Positions 12,701 to 27,700 of a stretch of DNA of 64,000 bases are shown here, in pieces. The position numbers and the translations under genes are program-made. The stretch is from contig NW_024881272.1 of assembly GCF_018691265.1 (NCBI RefSeq), positions 19,147,323 to 19,211,322 on the forward strand, read 5' to 3'. Positions within the stretch are counted from its first letter, which is position 1; each line of letters opens with the position of its first letter. Under the pieces are notes generated by a model. It saw nothing but the letters and a program-made list of their open reading frames with translations. It had not been told where the DNA came from and ran no database searches. This DNA is from Tyto alba. Taxonomy: Eukaryota; Chordata; Aves; Strigiformes; Tytonidae.

Positions 12701-15700
12701 TGATGTAGATTGTTGCAGTTGGTGAGCCTATGGCACCTATCAGTACTGCACTCTTCTGAGTATGAAGTTTTGACTCAAAATGTCTTGTTTGTAACATAGC
12801 AAAATTTTATAATACAGGAACAAAAGTGTGACATGACGTTTTCATTTATGGTAAAATGATGTGATACAGTGACGAGACTGATAGCAGATCAAAAGTATCT
12901 AATGATCTCTACAGGCATTAACTTGTCATTTATTTTATAGTTTCTTTACAGTAACTTTTTTTTTCCTTCCAGGAATAAATTTACTACATAGCAGCATTCA
13001 TATTTGAAGGCTGCTGCAAGAAAATATAAACCAGATGCAGTTACTTTATTAACAAAATCCACTGTAAAATATATGTACTATATATGAGGGCATACATAAT
13101 CCTCGATCTTTGTGTAAAACACCACCTCAGCATCAGTGGAAGGTTGTAGAATGTGATGGCTTTGATCTGGGACTTGAAGTCAGTGGTATCCTGCCATTGA
13201 CTTTGGATGTTGAATCAAGCCTTTAATTCCTTGACTTTCTGAAACTGTAGATGTTTTCTCACATGTTCTTTTTTTCTTTCTTTCCCTTTTAGGAAAACTC
13301 TCCTTTTTATTGCAATATGTATAGCTGTGGGTGTTGCACAAGTACCCGAACAAGGTGAGAACAGTTTTTTAATAACAGGACATTTGTATAATCTGTTACT
13401 AGATGAAAAGAGTAAATGGCTGTTGTTACTAGTGACCTTAAGTTTAGTTCCTTAATGATGACTTAAAGAAAATACCAGCTACAGCATAATGAGAGCAAAA
13501 GTTCAAAGCAACCAGTTTGGAAAAGATGACCTTTTGAAAATTACTCAGATTTTCTGTCTATGAAATTGCTTACATATTTAAGCAAGCTCTTCATAAAAGG
13601 GAAGCCTTGTACAGTGAAAAGACTTTGATTGTGTCTTCACTGCAAGTGGGTGTCCTTGGGGGTGGCAAGCTGTGACTGAGTTACCTTTGCACTTAGGGCT
13701 GTGCAAGCAAACCACTGCACATAATAAAGGCTTAGTTTAGGATGGCATCATTAAAGCAAAAAGTGAAATTGTGTATTCATTTGGTTTTGCATTCACATGC
13801 AGATGTTAATGAGGAAATAGGGTTGTCTTGTTTTTAGTTTTTTTTTTTTTTTTAATCTGCCAGCTGTTGTAACTGCACCAGATGTGCAGCTTGCACTAAG
13901 AGACTGCTGTGGGAATATTAGCGTCCCAAAGCGGTGGCGGTTAACATGCCATTTGGTCATTTCTTATCTGCCAGGAGAGTGGCAGCATCAGTTGTCTGCC
14001 ACCTTCCTTCACCACACAGGTGAAGCAAGAAATAGGTCATCCTTGATTGGTAAGTGTGTTAACTGCAAATACTCAGCTGAAAACAAACAGCTGGGTTGCA
14101 TGGTTAAGACTCATTCCTGATAATGTTTTGCTTGAGCCCTGTGGGATATCTCGGCAGCCTCCCACCATTATTCTCACCAATGCCTTTTTCCTTCTCATCA
14201 TTCCCTGTGACTGGCAAAGCTTGGGTTTTTTTTCTTCAGCTGCTTTCCCTGCCCCCGTTCTCTTTGTAGTTTTGCCTTCCATTAGTTGCTCATTGTTTGC
14301 CTGGTAAGATTGGTTGTTGATTTTTCACATTCAGCTCAATGGGGGACATATGCTTTTCTGATCATGGGATTTTCCCAGATTTTTCTAATAGCTGAGCCAA
14401 GCTCTCGTCAGAGGAGGGGTAGCACACATGGATGTGTGTGGCCTGCCCTGCTCCAGTCCTGTGGGGATGGGAAGGGAAGAGGCTGGTTTTGGGAGGTGGT
14501 TTGCACTTTCCTGCTGTAGCGGGAGAGGTGAGGGATGCCAGAGACAGGTGTGCAGCAACGGTTTGAGTTGTCTTCATCCCTCCAGCCCATGTTCCTCCTC
14601 TGCAAGGAAATAAACAATTTCTCTCATTTCTCACGTGCCTCAGCCTGAGAACTGCTTTTCTAGTGAGACCTCAGGCAAGGACTGTGAAGGCTACAGGACT
14701 GAGGGACAGCAGCAACACAGGAGAATGGGTGCAGTCTGAGGCTTATTTGCCTTTCTGCTGAGAGTACCTCTGTGCACAGAGCCTTGCAGAAATAGGGTAG
14801 AGCCTTCAGTCTTGACACGCTAACATTTGCTTATTTTTTATTTTATCACCAACAAATGAAGGAGCTTTCCCACTTTTTTTTTTTTTTTTTTTTTTAAATA
14901 TTACTCAACAGCATTTCTAGACCGCTATATAAGAAACCTTACTGATTCGAAACTCCCTTCTACCTCCCCATGCACAGATGCCATCCATGACTCCATTTTC
15001 TTTAAGTACTTGCTTGGGATCAAAATGGTGCATTGAACTTTGATGCAACTTTCTGTCTGTAGGTGAATTTGGTCCCTCATGGACTTTATTTGCACAGTGT
15101 ATAAACAAGTTTGCAAAAAGCAGTTCAGCAAACAGCGGACTCCTCAAAAAAGGAGCAACTCAAGTATATCCTTCAGTCTCAGTACATAACCTGCAGCGCT
15201 AGCACTATTCCATTTGCAGTGCTTAGAGTTTGTCCAGGAACAAGTTTGCTTTCCCATCAGGAACGTGTTAATACTCAAGTTTGTTATTAAAACTTTCTTG
15301 GCAGTCTTTTTTTTTTTTTCAAAATACGAGTATTCTGTCGAATACGAAGATGCTACCTAGAGTAATTAAAATTCTTTCTCTCCTGAGCTGATGGGACAGC
15401 CTGTGCATGCTCTACCTGAGAAGCTATGCCTTGTTCATTTTGGTAGGCTGCTGTAAATTGTGTTCAGTGAAATATGTGTAAAGATACAACCTCAGCCTTC
15501 AGGAATAGTGCTTTGAGTGTGGCTCAAGGACGTACAGAATCAGTGTATCTGGTTGGCTTTCCCATGCCAGTCACTCAGCCTGGAGTTGGGGAGAGGATTG
15601 GTTGCAGCCAGGTATCTTTATTTACCCGACTGTGGATGCAGCATCACCTAGGAAATGGGCAACCTGATGAGTAATGATTCTCAGTTCTGGTGGAGCAGAC

Positions 15701-18700
15701 TGATGAATGAGTTACCTATACTAGTAAAGGGAAGGTGGGTAATGTGTATACGAGGATTGCTGAAATGGAGAGAGCACCCCAAATATTCTACCTTCAGAAT
15801 GGTCATGAGTATAGAGGAATGTGGAAAATGAACAGGAGAGAGTGAACAGAATACAGGTGTGGAACGATCAAATAACCAAATCTCCCTCATCCCTCCCCAG
15901 TTTCTTTTTGGGACTTTTTTTGTGCCACAGAAGGGTCAGAAGATTTTTTTACCAAAGCCCATGTTAGATTTTCCCTCCTCTCATGATGCAATAAGGTTGT
16001 GAATTTTTCATGTCCTCCTAGGAGGTGAAGTAAAGTACTTGGCACCAAAAACCTCAAAGAACTTTTCCTTCAGGAATATGAGCTGTTACAATTTGGGGGA
16101 CTGATGGATTGAGTCAACAGTAAGTGGAGACATATGTTGTATAGACATGGGTAAACAAAGAAAACTGACTACTAATAGGTAAAGAAAATAGCGGTTGTCA
16201 TGCTGGGAGGACGAGTTGAGAGGGTTGCCTGCTCCCAAAACCCTATGTACTGCCAAGAGCTTCTGAACGCCTTAAAATGTAATAAAAATACATGTTGGAC
16301 CAGAAATGAAATGACTGGCCAAAAAAGTTTGGAACAGTGTTTTGGCTTGACAGTGGGTTAACAGGCAGCAAATCAGCAAGGAATAATCAGTCGATACTTA
16401 ATCTTTTGCTGTCATTTTTCACACAGCACATATTTGTGTTTAGCTTTCTCAGGACCTGTCATTGCTTACAGAAATCTGTTTGCAGGATGTGGAGAACGTG
16501 TCTTATTTCTCATCATGCTCTCTGATGATTTTCCTTTTTTTTTTTTTTTTTTAACAACTTTTAAACAATGTGCTGTTTTCAAATCAGAACTGCCAAAATT
16601 TTGGCAAGTTTGCTTGCAGTTTGAGACTTAGTAGCAATACTCTTGAGTGTAATTTTTAAATTGACCGTTTTAAGCCAGTTTAAGCTTTTTGTTTTATACT
16701 TCAATTTATAATACTTTGGACAGATCACGTGCATTGTTATTTTTAAATACAAATATATAATTACAAATACTCTAGAACACAAGTTCTTGTCAAATATTTC
16801 AGGTTAGGATGTGATATTTAGGCACGACCTTAGGTTAGATTATTAGCTTTTCTCCTCTGTGCAGTCAGCTGGTCCAGCCAGTGCACAGAAGCGCTGAGGT
16901 GGTGTCTCCAGCCTTGGGGTATTATTTACATGTGTAAGACCTCTGCATTGTCCAGAGCTCAGGATCTGTGTTTCTTCCTAGTTTTCACAAGGGCAGTACA
17001 AGTAGAGCTTTCTCCTCTATAACTCTGCAGACCACGCAGGACCAGGGTCCTGAGAAAGTATGGTCGTTCATTAGCAGATGCATTGTGCTTCAAAGCTTTA
17101 CTATAACATGATCTCTGTTATCAGTTTGACAGATAAAAATACAGCCATAGTAAATTAATTGCTCTGAGGCAAAACATCTTGAGAAATGGGCGTACATATG
17201 ACTTTCGGCAAAGACATGCTTTCTCGTACTTCTGTCTGCGCTGGCTACCTGCCAGGATAATCTTGGCACATCCATGAATCTCAAACATGACTCGAAACAC
17301 TACAAGGTGTGTAATTAACTTTCAAGATGTACAGTGCATTCAAGTTGATGGTTTCGGTTCCAATTTATAAACCACTCTCAAGGAAATTTTGGGTTGTTTT
17401 CATAGTTCACCACTGAAACTAAGCCAACATCTGTCTATTCTTAAAGTTTGCTATGAATACATTCAGTAAACAGAGAAAGGGAAGACTGGGAAAGGAGACC
17501 TTTCTTTCACTGAAAAGAGTGAACATCCATTTGTGTCAGTTGCTCTTTTTCTAAATATAGCAGCGAATCCTTAACTTTTTTTGGTTACTCTGAATTTTTG
17601 TTATGTTTATTTTTTATGTTTAATGGATTTATTTACTTAGTACAATGTGTGTAATAAAAGTATCCTCAGCTTAAATGCTATGGAAAGTGCCAGTCTCTTC
17701 CCAGTCTTATTTGATCAGTGCAACTGCTAGATGCTACTAGTCATTTTTAATATAGGCAGTTCACTGAAGCTTAGGTCCATCCAGTTGTTCCAAAAAAGAT
17801 AATACTCTGTGCTTCTGTGCAGTGCTGTTTATGAAAACTATAATGTTCCATTTCCCCTGGTGCAGAAAATTGGAAAATTTAGGTTAGAGGGACCTTGCAC
17901 TCATCTGGTCCTACCTCCTGCTGAGGTCAGGGTCAATGCTGAAGTTCAGGTTGTTGGGTCTTGTCCAGTTGGGCTTTGAAAATCTCCAACAATGGAGATT
18001 ACACAATGTCTCTGGCTCCCTGGTCCAGCACTTAACCACTTCTGCAGTGAGAATGCTTTTTCCTTGTATGGATCTGGAATTTGTTGTGTTGCAGCTTGTG
18101 CCTGGTACTCCTCAGCTTTTCTCTGTTTTCCCTATATCCCCAATTCAGATAATGGACAACTATAATTAGATACTCCCAAACCTTCCCATCTCCAGTCCAA
18201 ACAAATGTAGCTCCTTCAGCGTTTTGTTATGTCATGTGTTTTAGCCCCCAACCTTCTTGTCTTTCATTTTCATGATTGTGTTTTGTCTCAGTCTCCGCAG
18301 TATTTCTGTAGCACCTTTCACAAACACCCAGACAAGCAGTTTTACCAACCAGTGCTGTAAACACTGTCTTATTTTGTCACCCTATAGGAAGACTGCTGGG
18401 GACCTGCAGTTCAGCTCCTATCCAAGCCTTTGTAGTGTTTCTGTTTCAGCTGCATCATAAGGGATCTAACAGTGTCTTTATATTCATTCTGAAGGAAGAA
18501 GGTGTTTATGACCACCAACTCCCAACATGCTTAAATCTGATTTAGGCAATACCAAATAAATTCAATCATCTTTATCCATTGTTTTACTCTTTAGGAGGAA
18601 AGTGGCTTTGACTTCTTACCCGAAGTCACATATGATTTCCATTTATCAGGAAGCCAGATAATTGTGTTTCTACCCATTAGGTGAAGATATTTAGCAAGGT

Positions 18701-21700
18701 AAGAGATGGAGATACTGTAAGGTCCAGGCTAATAGAAGCTGGGCTAAAGCAGAAAGCCCACGTTATAAGACAACACTAGAAAAACCAACAGCGAAAACAA
18801 CTGCCCATTCCACCATGTAGGAAGATTTCCTATTCAGACTTCTATAGGACATAAATCAGTAGGACAGCTGATTTCTGTCTCTTTAATGTCTATTCCTGCT
18901 GTGGAGTGCACTCTTAATTCAATATCTTGTCTGGGTAGCTGCAGCCTTGCATTCTCTGGGAGAACAGATGAGCCAGAAGATGGAAGCACTGCCCCTTGGG
19001 TCCTGACATTTCTCCCCTTTCCTTGTTCCTCACTGCTTCTGCTTCTGCAGAGTTCACCTCAGCCAAGGCCCCAGCAAGTGAATGTGTGGAGGGAGAACAA
19101 GCAGCGGCGTGCTCTGTTGCATCTCCCGTTGGAAAGATTTTTGTTTTCTTCTAGTCTGACTACCATTGGCACAGATACATACAATCAAGGGTGATCCCAC
19201 TGGGAAAACAATTCCCTTTGAAGCCAGCCTTGTAATGGCACAGGGCCTTGCTTGGCAGGAGGAGAGCTCCGAGGTGGAAGCACAGCGATTCTTCCCAGGT
19301 ATCAGTCGAATTGCCTCTGCAGCATGTAGTAGCTCCTTGGCAAGGCTTACTTTTGTATTTTGCTTTGAGCCAGGGACTATCTTTTGGTGCTCTACTGATG
19401 TGTTACTGTATTACAAATAGTTTGTCCCTTCTTAAAAACAAAGCAACCCTCCCCTCAAATGCCTTCATTTAAACTTTTTAGATAAAGATGAGCACAGTTT
19501 TACTGCAGAAGGCTTTTGCAGAAGAAAAAGTTGAAAAAAAAATCATCTGCTCAGAGTAGGCAGGATTAGCCAAATAAATAAGGAACTAACAAAGTATGTT
19601 CATTGACTACTGTGAAAAGGTTGAAGATAACAAATGGGGATTTTTCAGTTTCATGAATTGATTAACCTACAATGGGAATTACGTGAGCCTTTCTGTCTGT
19701 TTTGTTTTTTGATTTTTTTAAAGATGGAAATTTTGTTCTGGCTATAATTATTTCACTGATTTATGTGAAAGATTGGTGTGCCTTACACTAGGAATTTGTT
19801 GGCCTTGCTGTGTGCAGTATATATGCTCTGGGAAATACAGATTTGTTAAGATGTACATACATGTGTTTATATGGATCTGAATTTATGAGCTTTTAAACAA
19901 AATCAATAGTATGCCTTTATTTCTTTTTACAGCAATAGATGTTCTTCATCAACTAGGCCTTGTGAAAGATGTTCAGCCACCCTCAGAGACGACAGTGCCC
20001 TCAACATCATCTCTGTTACCTCAGGGTGTTCGTCTAACCGTATCAGGAGTTGTACTAACTAGTGATGCACATATTGAGTCCCCAATCAGTCAAGTCATAC
20101 CATCAAGTGTAGGGCAGCAGTTCACCATACTGGTTGGGTTGTACTCTTACAGAGTAAATAACGCTTTCCTTTTCAGTATTAGGAACAAAAGCAGACTGCA
20201 GTTTGGTGTCCAGCTGCTACCAAGAAAGGTGGTGGTGTACACCGGAGGGAAGCAGTCTGTATACTTTGATTACAGTGTTCATAATGAACAATGGCATTCA
20301 TTTGCCATTGATATTAAAGTCAAGACAGTCTCAATATTTGCTGAGTGTGGAAAGAAGTACTATAGCAGAGAAGTACTTTCTGAAGTGGAGACGTTTGATT
20401 TGGATGGTTTATTTACCCTGGGAAGGATGAACTCTCACTCCGTCAGCTTTGAAGGAGTTATATGTCAGCTAGATATTATTCCCTCTGCAGAAGCCTCTGC
20501 AAACTATTGTAAATATGTGAAACAGCAGTGTCGCCAGGCTGAAACGTATCGATCTCTGCTAGGAGCCCCACATGTGTCAGATGGGCTGGATATTTTTTCA
20601 ATGATGATGATTGATGAGAAAAACCAGTCAGAAGGTGTATCAGCTTATGGAAGGAAAGAAGCATCAAACATTCCTGTTACCAGTGTTGCTCAGATTCACT
20701 TTCTACCAGAATCCTTTGAGTCAAGAAATGTCTCTGCATTGGAGTTTGCAGAGGCCAAACCTCTGTTGCTGGAAGCTTGGCCTGAAACAGAACTCCAGAT
20801 GAACGTCAGTCTGCCTCTTCATCATCGGGAGACCAGCAAAAAAAGAAACATCACTAAAACCCCCACAGGATCACATCCAAATACTCTAGATAATACCACA
20901 GAAGATGCAGGCATGCAAAGTGAGCCTTCTCTGATCTCCCCTGTAAAACAGAGTAAAACTAAAAGCAAGGGAATGGACAAAACAAAGCAACATTTAGATG
21001 AACCAAGCAAAAAGCTGCAAATCTCCAACACAACCCTGCACAGTTTGCCTGCTGATCTCTTTCTGGATAATCAGCTCAGTCCAGGGCAGGAAGGTGCATT
21101 TGATGCTGATGAGACTTACCACATGGAAAACAGTTATGAAATTGGTATTGATAATTATGCTTATGACTATGAAGATCTTGACAAAATGTTTGAAATGGGA
21201 AGTGTCAGAGGTGCAAAGGGGGAAACTGGACCTCCTGTAAGTTATCTTTACTACTCTTTTTACTATAATGCAGCAGCATACATTTAACAGAGGCTTTGAA
21301 AGAAACCTCACAAAGCATGCCAAAGCTGTGACTGCAACTTTTCCTGACTGTACTGTAAAAATGTTTGTCTGCCTTAAGTATCTCTCTTTCCCGCATGTAA
21401 TTTTGCTGTAAGTGTTGTATATTTTCATTTACTGGCAGAATACAAAGACATTCAAGACATTCACATTCTGGTGAAGTGGTAGGCAACCCAGACTTTTTTA
21501 AAATTTGAAATGCAGCTAGATGTTTGTAACTACTAATTATGGAGACTGCTCACTTAATAAAATTACAGGATAAATTCATACAGTATGCAAATGTAGACAT
21601 GGATCCATGAAAAGAGCAATCAGGCTCTTTGGAAGACTGACGTAGTTTTCTGATTTGAACAATGCTATCAAAATTCATAGTTGTAGAACGAGACCAGTTG

Positions 21701-24700
21701 CAGAATCTATTAATAACAGAAGGTTATGGGGTCATGCAAACCTGCATGTAAAAGGATTTTTAGAACAGTTTTACAAGATTTTGTGGCATTTTTTCAGTTC
21801 ACAGGGTAAGTGACCCCTGAAACAATTGCAAATGCACAGTAGCGCTTTCAATAAAAACCCGTTTGTTCTTTCTTATTGTGTGCACGAGGCTCAAACTTTT
21901 TAATAAATAAAAATGGGAGCAATATATATGAAGCTATCAGACAGGAACAGCAGTTTCTGCTTAGCCTGGGAAATATGATAGTGCTTGTTTGAGTTTTTGG
22001 TTAAAATTTTTAAACTGAAGTGTGGAGTAGATAATTCCACTTGCTCTTCTTGTGTATGTGTATGCATGCATTTGTCTGGTTATTGCTGGAAAGTAACTTG
22101 ATATGTCTTAAGCAGCTCCTAATATATATTTGAATGTGCCCATAAATTTATGGGATATATGCTTTCAGCACTGAAATATCTTAAGATAGTCAGCAACTGA
22201 AAGTCTATTTAAAAGTTCAGTTTTTACTCTAAACAGGATCCAGTTGCAAAGGGATTGTTGCACGTTTGAAAAATGTGTTAACAAGTAATTCACGTTAGTC
22301 AGGGGTGCTCTTGCTTAATCTTTTTTGAATGTGAAATCAGTCTTTTTTTCTTTTGGCCCTTACAATGGTACTTATGGAAACATATCGCTAAGTATGTAGC
22401 TGCCATCAACACAAGGTTAATTTCCATTTTTGGAGTTTAGGATGTTTAGTAACTGCTAATGGAAGCTTTTAATTTTAGCACATAGCTTGACCATTGTGAT
22501 TTCAGTCAGTTCCAGTCAAGAAGGTTAAATCCATTCTTTTTTACATAGCACAGAAGTGGCTACTGATAATGCTGTTGGTTGTTTGCATTACTAAGTAACT
22601 CCAAGCAAATGCTCTGGGTTTTTTTCTAGACAGAGATGCTATACATACAGTGTCAAAGTTGATAGCTAATTTTGAGAGTTTAAAGATGTCTATGTTAGCA
22701 TTTTCTGTGCCTGTCCTACAGGCTGGGAATACAGAAGTTTGTCTTGTCTAGGAAGGCAGTTAGAGCAGACCATGCGTTTCGTATAGCTCGTAGCAACAGC
22801 TATGGTGCATTTGTGCTGAAGTGTTTTGCTGGGTCAGTGTTTAAATAACATACCCAAGGTATTAGAGATCTGTAGTAGAGCTGGGAAGTTGATCTAGACC
22901 TTTGTGGGCACTAGTTTGGCTGAAGGGGCCAGCAGCACCCACTGGAACGGAGGCAAAGCTCAAGCGTTTTGCTGCCATGGAGATTGATGCCAAGGGGAGA
23001 AGATGTTTCTGCGTGACCTTGTCCACACAAGCTCTTGTAAAGAATTGTGCTCCATGGAGGTTGTGTGGCACAGTACCTGCTGCTGTTGGCCTCGGACTTG
23101 AAGAGGTGATCTTGGTTTGCTTTCTCAATCTAGTACACCTGTGTAGAGAAGGCCAGTGATAATCCAGCTTTTATATGTGTGACTCTAACACTTTAATACA
23201 GAAGTACCCACAGAGTCTTATCAATGGGGAGCCTAAAAAAAGCAACACTGAGAAACTTGCAGACTTCCCTTGCAGCAAAAAATCCTGATGAGGCATGAAA
23301 CCTTCCCTTCTTTTTTTTTTTTTTTTTTTCCTTCTTTCATTACATTGTGGTTGCTTTGAATCTTCTTTCAAGATTTCAATGCAGAAATAATGTTCATTCT
23401 ATTGGAGTTGACAGTCAAGAACTAGCTTTTATGGTTCCTAAACTCCTCAGCTTCATTTCAGCTTTTAATCATCTACCAAAACTGATTCTTGCCTTGTATA
23501 ATTAGGCCTCTTGTATTCCATGATCCTACAGCTATGGAATTTACCCTCTGCTGCAAAGCCTGGCTCCAGAAATCAGACTTTCATTTATGGATAGCATATG
23601 GAAAAGGGCACCTATTTCTTCAAAATTGTTAAGACCCCAATTAAAATTCTAGCTGTTATAATGACCAAAATCCCCTACAAAAATATAAACTAAGTTTAAA
23701 GTGGAACAGTGTGGTGTCCTGAACCACTGGTTTAGAGGGAAATATACTCCATTAATCTAATGAGCCACTCCTTTTTGTGTTGCAGAGGGTGTTGGCACTA
23801 TATAAAGATTCAAAAAACAAATAAATCTGGTGTGTATTTTTAACTGTTCAACTTTCAAACTGATATTCTTAATTGAATAGTCCTAAAGCAGTTTGCAGTA
23901 ACATGATACAGAGTCCCCCGCTGGCAGAAGGAGGGGTTGATGTGACCTGATTGCTGATTTAGATTACTTGCTGGTAGGTAATTGCATCTGTAGGCCTATC
24001 TGCACAGGATTTGGTTTCCTCTGAGAAATTAGCTTGGAATTAGTTTCCTCTATTGGAAAAGCTTTCTGGATTGTGAAGACCAAAAGGTGGTGTTCCTTAG
24101 GCTATCTAGTTGGTAAGGAAAAGCAGTCTGGAGATACTGCCAGGAGGAATTGGAAATGCAAGTTGTGCATTAGGCAGAATTGAGTCCTGGATGAAATGCT
24201 CTTATTCCAACGAAGAGATCTTAGAGTGAGAGCCCTAGAGAGGGCAGTTCAGAGATCCTGAATGTGGTGCTAAATAAACAGCAGTAAGGGTAGCATCAGC
24301 TACCCTTTCACTCTTAGCTTATTTAACTTATTTTACTCTTAGCTGCTCTTTCATATGATAGCTTATTTCACTCCTAGCTCATTTCTTAGCTTAAGCAAGC
24401 AATTTTGTTCAACTATCCCTGGCCACAGGAGATATATCAGGCAGTCGGTCACTTACCTGCAGAGCTAAAATGCATGAAACCCTCACATTTCCCTGGCCAG
24501 TCTGAGAAATTTATCTCAGTATCTGCTGATTCAGAAAAAAACGTTTTTTTTTTTTTTCTGTTCAAAATTCAGATAAAAAGATTCTTGCTGTTTTATTTTT
24601 AGTAGCAAAAAGATAATGCTAGTCTTAAATATTTAACATTTCATTTAATTCCCCTGAAACTGATGCAGTTTCCCTATCTTCTGCACAACAATATTGAAAA

Positions 24701-27700
24701 GCTTTAATCCATAACCCAAAGTCATACATATATTTCTCTGAATATATTGCTTTGGCTGTTGTAGGAATTCTTGACAGAGAAAGGGAAAGACTACCACAGC
24801 AGTAAAGAAAGGAGATTAATTGTACACAAGTGACTGCCTGCTCTAGGGTATTTGGAAAGAGAAGCATACATTTATGTTATCATTCTAGTGAAATGCAAAT
24901 GAAACAAGAAGAAAAAATAGGTGGACATTCATGTTTGGTAGGATCCTTGTTGCTCAATAATTAAATGAATATCTGTATGAACTAATATGCTTTAAAAAGG
25001 TAGAAAAAGCATGCTAGGAGTAGGTAGAAGAATTCTGAGTGACAGAATCAGAATTCCAGATGATCTAAAACTGATGGGATGAAACTTAGTGCAATAGTAC
25101 AGAAATAAAAGTATAAACAGAGAATGGAGGAATGAATGGTTAAGCAGTCAGATGAGGGTGATAGAGTGATGTTATAGTGCACTAGAAAATAAAGCTATAT
25201 TACCACTGTGATGCTTGATATATTACCAGGAGTGGTGAGTATCAGAGGCTATTTTCTATTAATTTTGGGTATGCTGAGGCTGCAGTTTGGAGAAGTGTCT
25301 TCAGTTTTGGATGATGAGCTCTAAAAAGGATGTAGATGGACTGGAAGGATTGCAGAAGGTTGCAGTAACAGTGGTGCAGTTATAGAAAATATTAGAACAA
25401 AATTGGTTTTGGTAATGAAAGTAAGGGAGAAATGTTACAGTTCTGCAAAGGGTAAGTTAATGAAAATATAGCTAATCAGAGGGATACCCGCACAATAGAA
25501 CAAGTGATACTAGCAATGTTAGAAGTGGAATTTCCTTTCATAGAGAGCTTTTTAGAAGAGGTTTGGAGCCTGGTGTTGCTGTTCTCTGCTGTATTTCAGG
25601 TATGTTGGTGATGATGTGGAGAAAAGTTCATGGTTTTTGCTGGAGGACTGCATGCCTTAGGTATTTGATGGATCAAGCACTAAACTCATAGTTACTTTAG
25701 TTTTTTAAGAAAGTGTTTGAAGTGGGCTGAGGTTGAATAGTTGGGATGTAGTCAAATGCCTTTTAAAGAGAAACTTCACAGTTTTTTTGCAAAAGAAACT
25801 TAAGTGTACATGATTTAGGTATTCAGTGTCAACAGGATCAGCATATGCCTGTGCAGAAGTTTTAACTACTTCATGGAGAATTTACTGCTGTGCATCTGAA
25901 ATCCTGGGGACTTGTTATATGTAAATCAAATGCTTCCTATTACCTCTGGTGTAGGGCAAGTTTAAAACACGTGCATCCATAGAAGGGCTTCAGCATCCTA
26001 GAAAATGTCTTTGAAAGTTCACCATTGCATTCATCCCATGGTCATCATCTGAGAGGTAGTGAAAATTTCTGTAAGAGTAGCATCTACTTTTTTTATTTCA
26101 GGATTAAGCCATAATTATTTGGAACTTGAGCTTCTCCCCTCAATAGCTAAATGATTTTTTTACGATTCCTAAGAACAATAACTTGTAGTAGCTTTCTTAA
26201 GGTACATATGATCTGTTTTCAGCAAACTGATCTTATTAAATAAATGAATTTTAAATTTGCATCAGTAATATTTACACAAAATCACTGTTTTGTTGGTGGT
26301 GCATGTCAAGTGCAAAAAACCCACACATTAATGTCCTTATTTGCTTCAGGTTTTTTAGTTACTATTTCCACTAGTGGGACGGAAAGCTATTCAAACTAAT
26401 TCCTTGGTTTGAGAGATTGGCTCACTCCCAGTTGTTGCCTTCTGTGGCTTACATGGATGCTTAAGAGGCATAAATAGCTTCCTAGATGGTATGAAAACAG
26501 TCATGCTGATTTGAAGTTGTAGTTGCTTTCACAAGTTGAAGAAGTATATCTGGTGGAATAACTTCTTACAACTAGTCAGAAGAGCATTTCCAGGAAGGCT
26601 TACATGTGTTGTTCTACATTTGCTGTCAGCTTGGTTTGCAGGGAAGTTTGATCTGGAGATTAAGGAGTAACATACTTTGGTTAAGGAGAGTCCTTGTTAA
26701 TACTTTAATCAAACACCTGGATCGCTGGTGCTAATCACTTATTACTAACTGGAGACTTCATCTACAATGGTTGACTTTGTTTGAGAAAGCCTTGAGAAAA
26801 CACTATTAATCTCTAGCTTCATAGTTCAAGATATATTTTACTGCTTCTTTTAGGGGGTTCTGAGGGCTTGTTTGTGATTAGATTTTCTTCTTTTTGTGTT
26901 TTTTAGGTGAAGAGAGATAATTATTAATTAGCATAATCAAAGTGAGGGGGTTTTTCAGTTTGTTTGGTTTTTTTTTTTTTTTTGCAAAGTAAGCAGGTAC
27001 TAATTAAAAAAAAAAATCACATAGGAAAAAATTTTCTCACTTTCCTAATTCAATAAATCAGCAGCAGAGATCAGGGATCTTAATAGAAATATTAATGAGT
27101 ATTTATTGGGAAAATGGTGAGGTTTGGCTATTAACGTCTTTTTAAGGAAATGTAGAAAGGATCTGAAATGGGGATATAGAACTTTGTACCACAGATTGCA
27201 AAAGAATGCACACTACTTGCAGCTATTTTACTTATTAAAATATATAATGCTTCCCTTTGTAGTCCCAGGATAATTTTCTAAGCAAAATGCATCTCTTAAC
27301 TTACAATTTGAGGGGAGATATTAGAAAGCATACTATTTCAGCAGTGGCAGGGTGGGAGCAATCTGTGTGCTGTTTCCGGTACATTTTTGGACCTGGACAA
27401 GAATGACAGGTCAAGAGCTTTCCATGTGTCTGGTACTTTTTTTTTTTTAATCAAGCACAGGATCTTTTTAATTTAGAAAGGTATGAGGATTCTAGTTAGC
27501 ATTTATGCAATCAGGGTGAATAGCAAACCTCCTATGCTAAACATATGACATGTTATGGTTTGACCCAAAGCCCAGGACTGTTACACAGATTTATGTCTTA
27601 TAAATTACACAGAAAGGGAAGTTCAGAGTATGGGATTTAACATGACTCAATGCAATATGTATGGACATACAGATATGCCCAACTATAAACAGGCAGTTGC

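Noticed and set aside
19911..19932. ATG at 19911 as a start for the large exon 3 frame
   Set aside because: It lies before the splice acceptor AG at 19931-19932 with a pyrimidine tract between. The signal peptide is supplied by exons 1 and 2 in exact frame.
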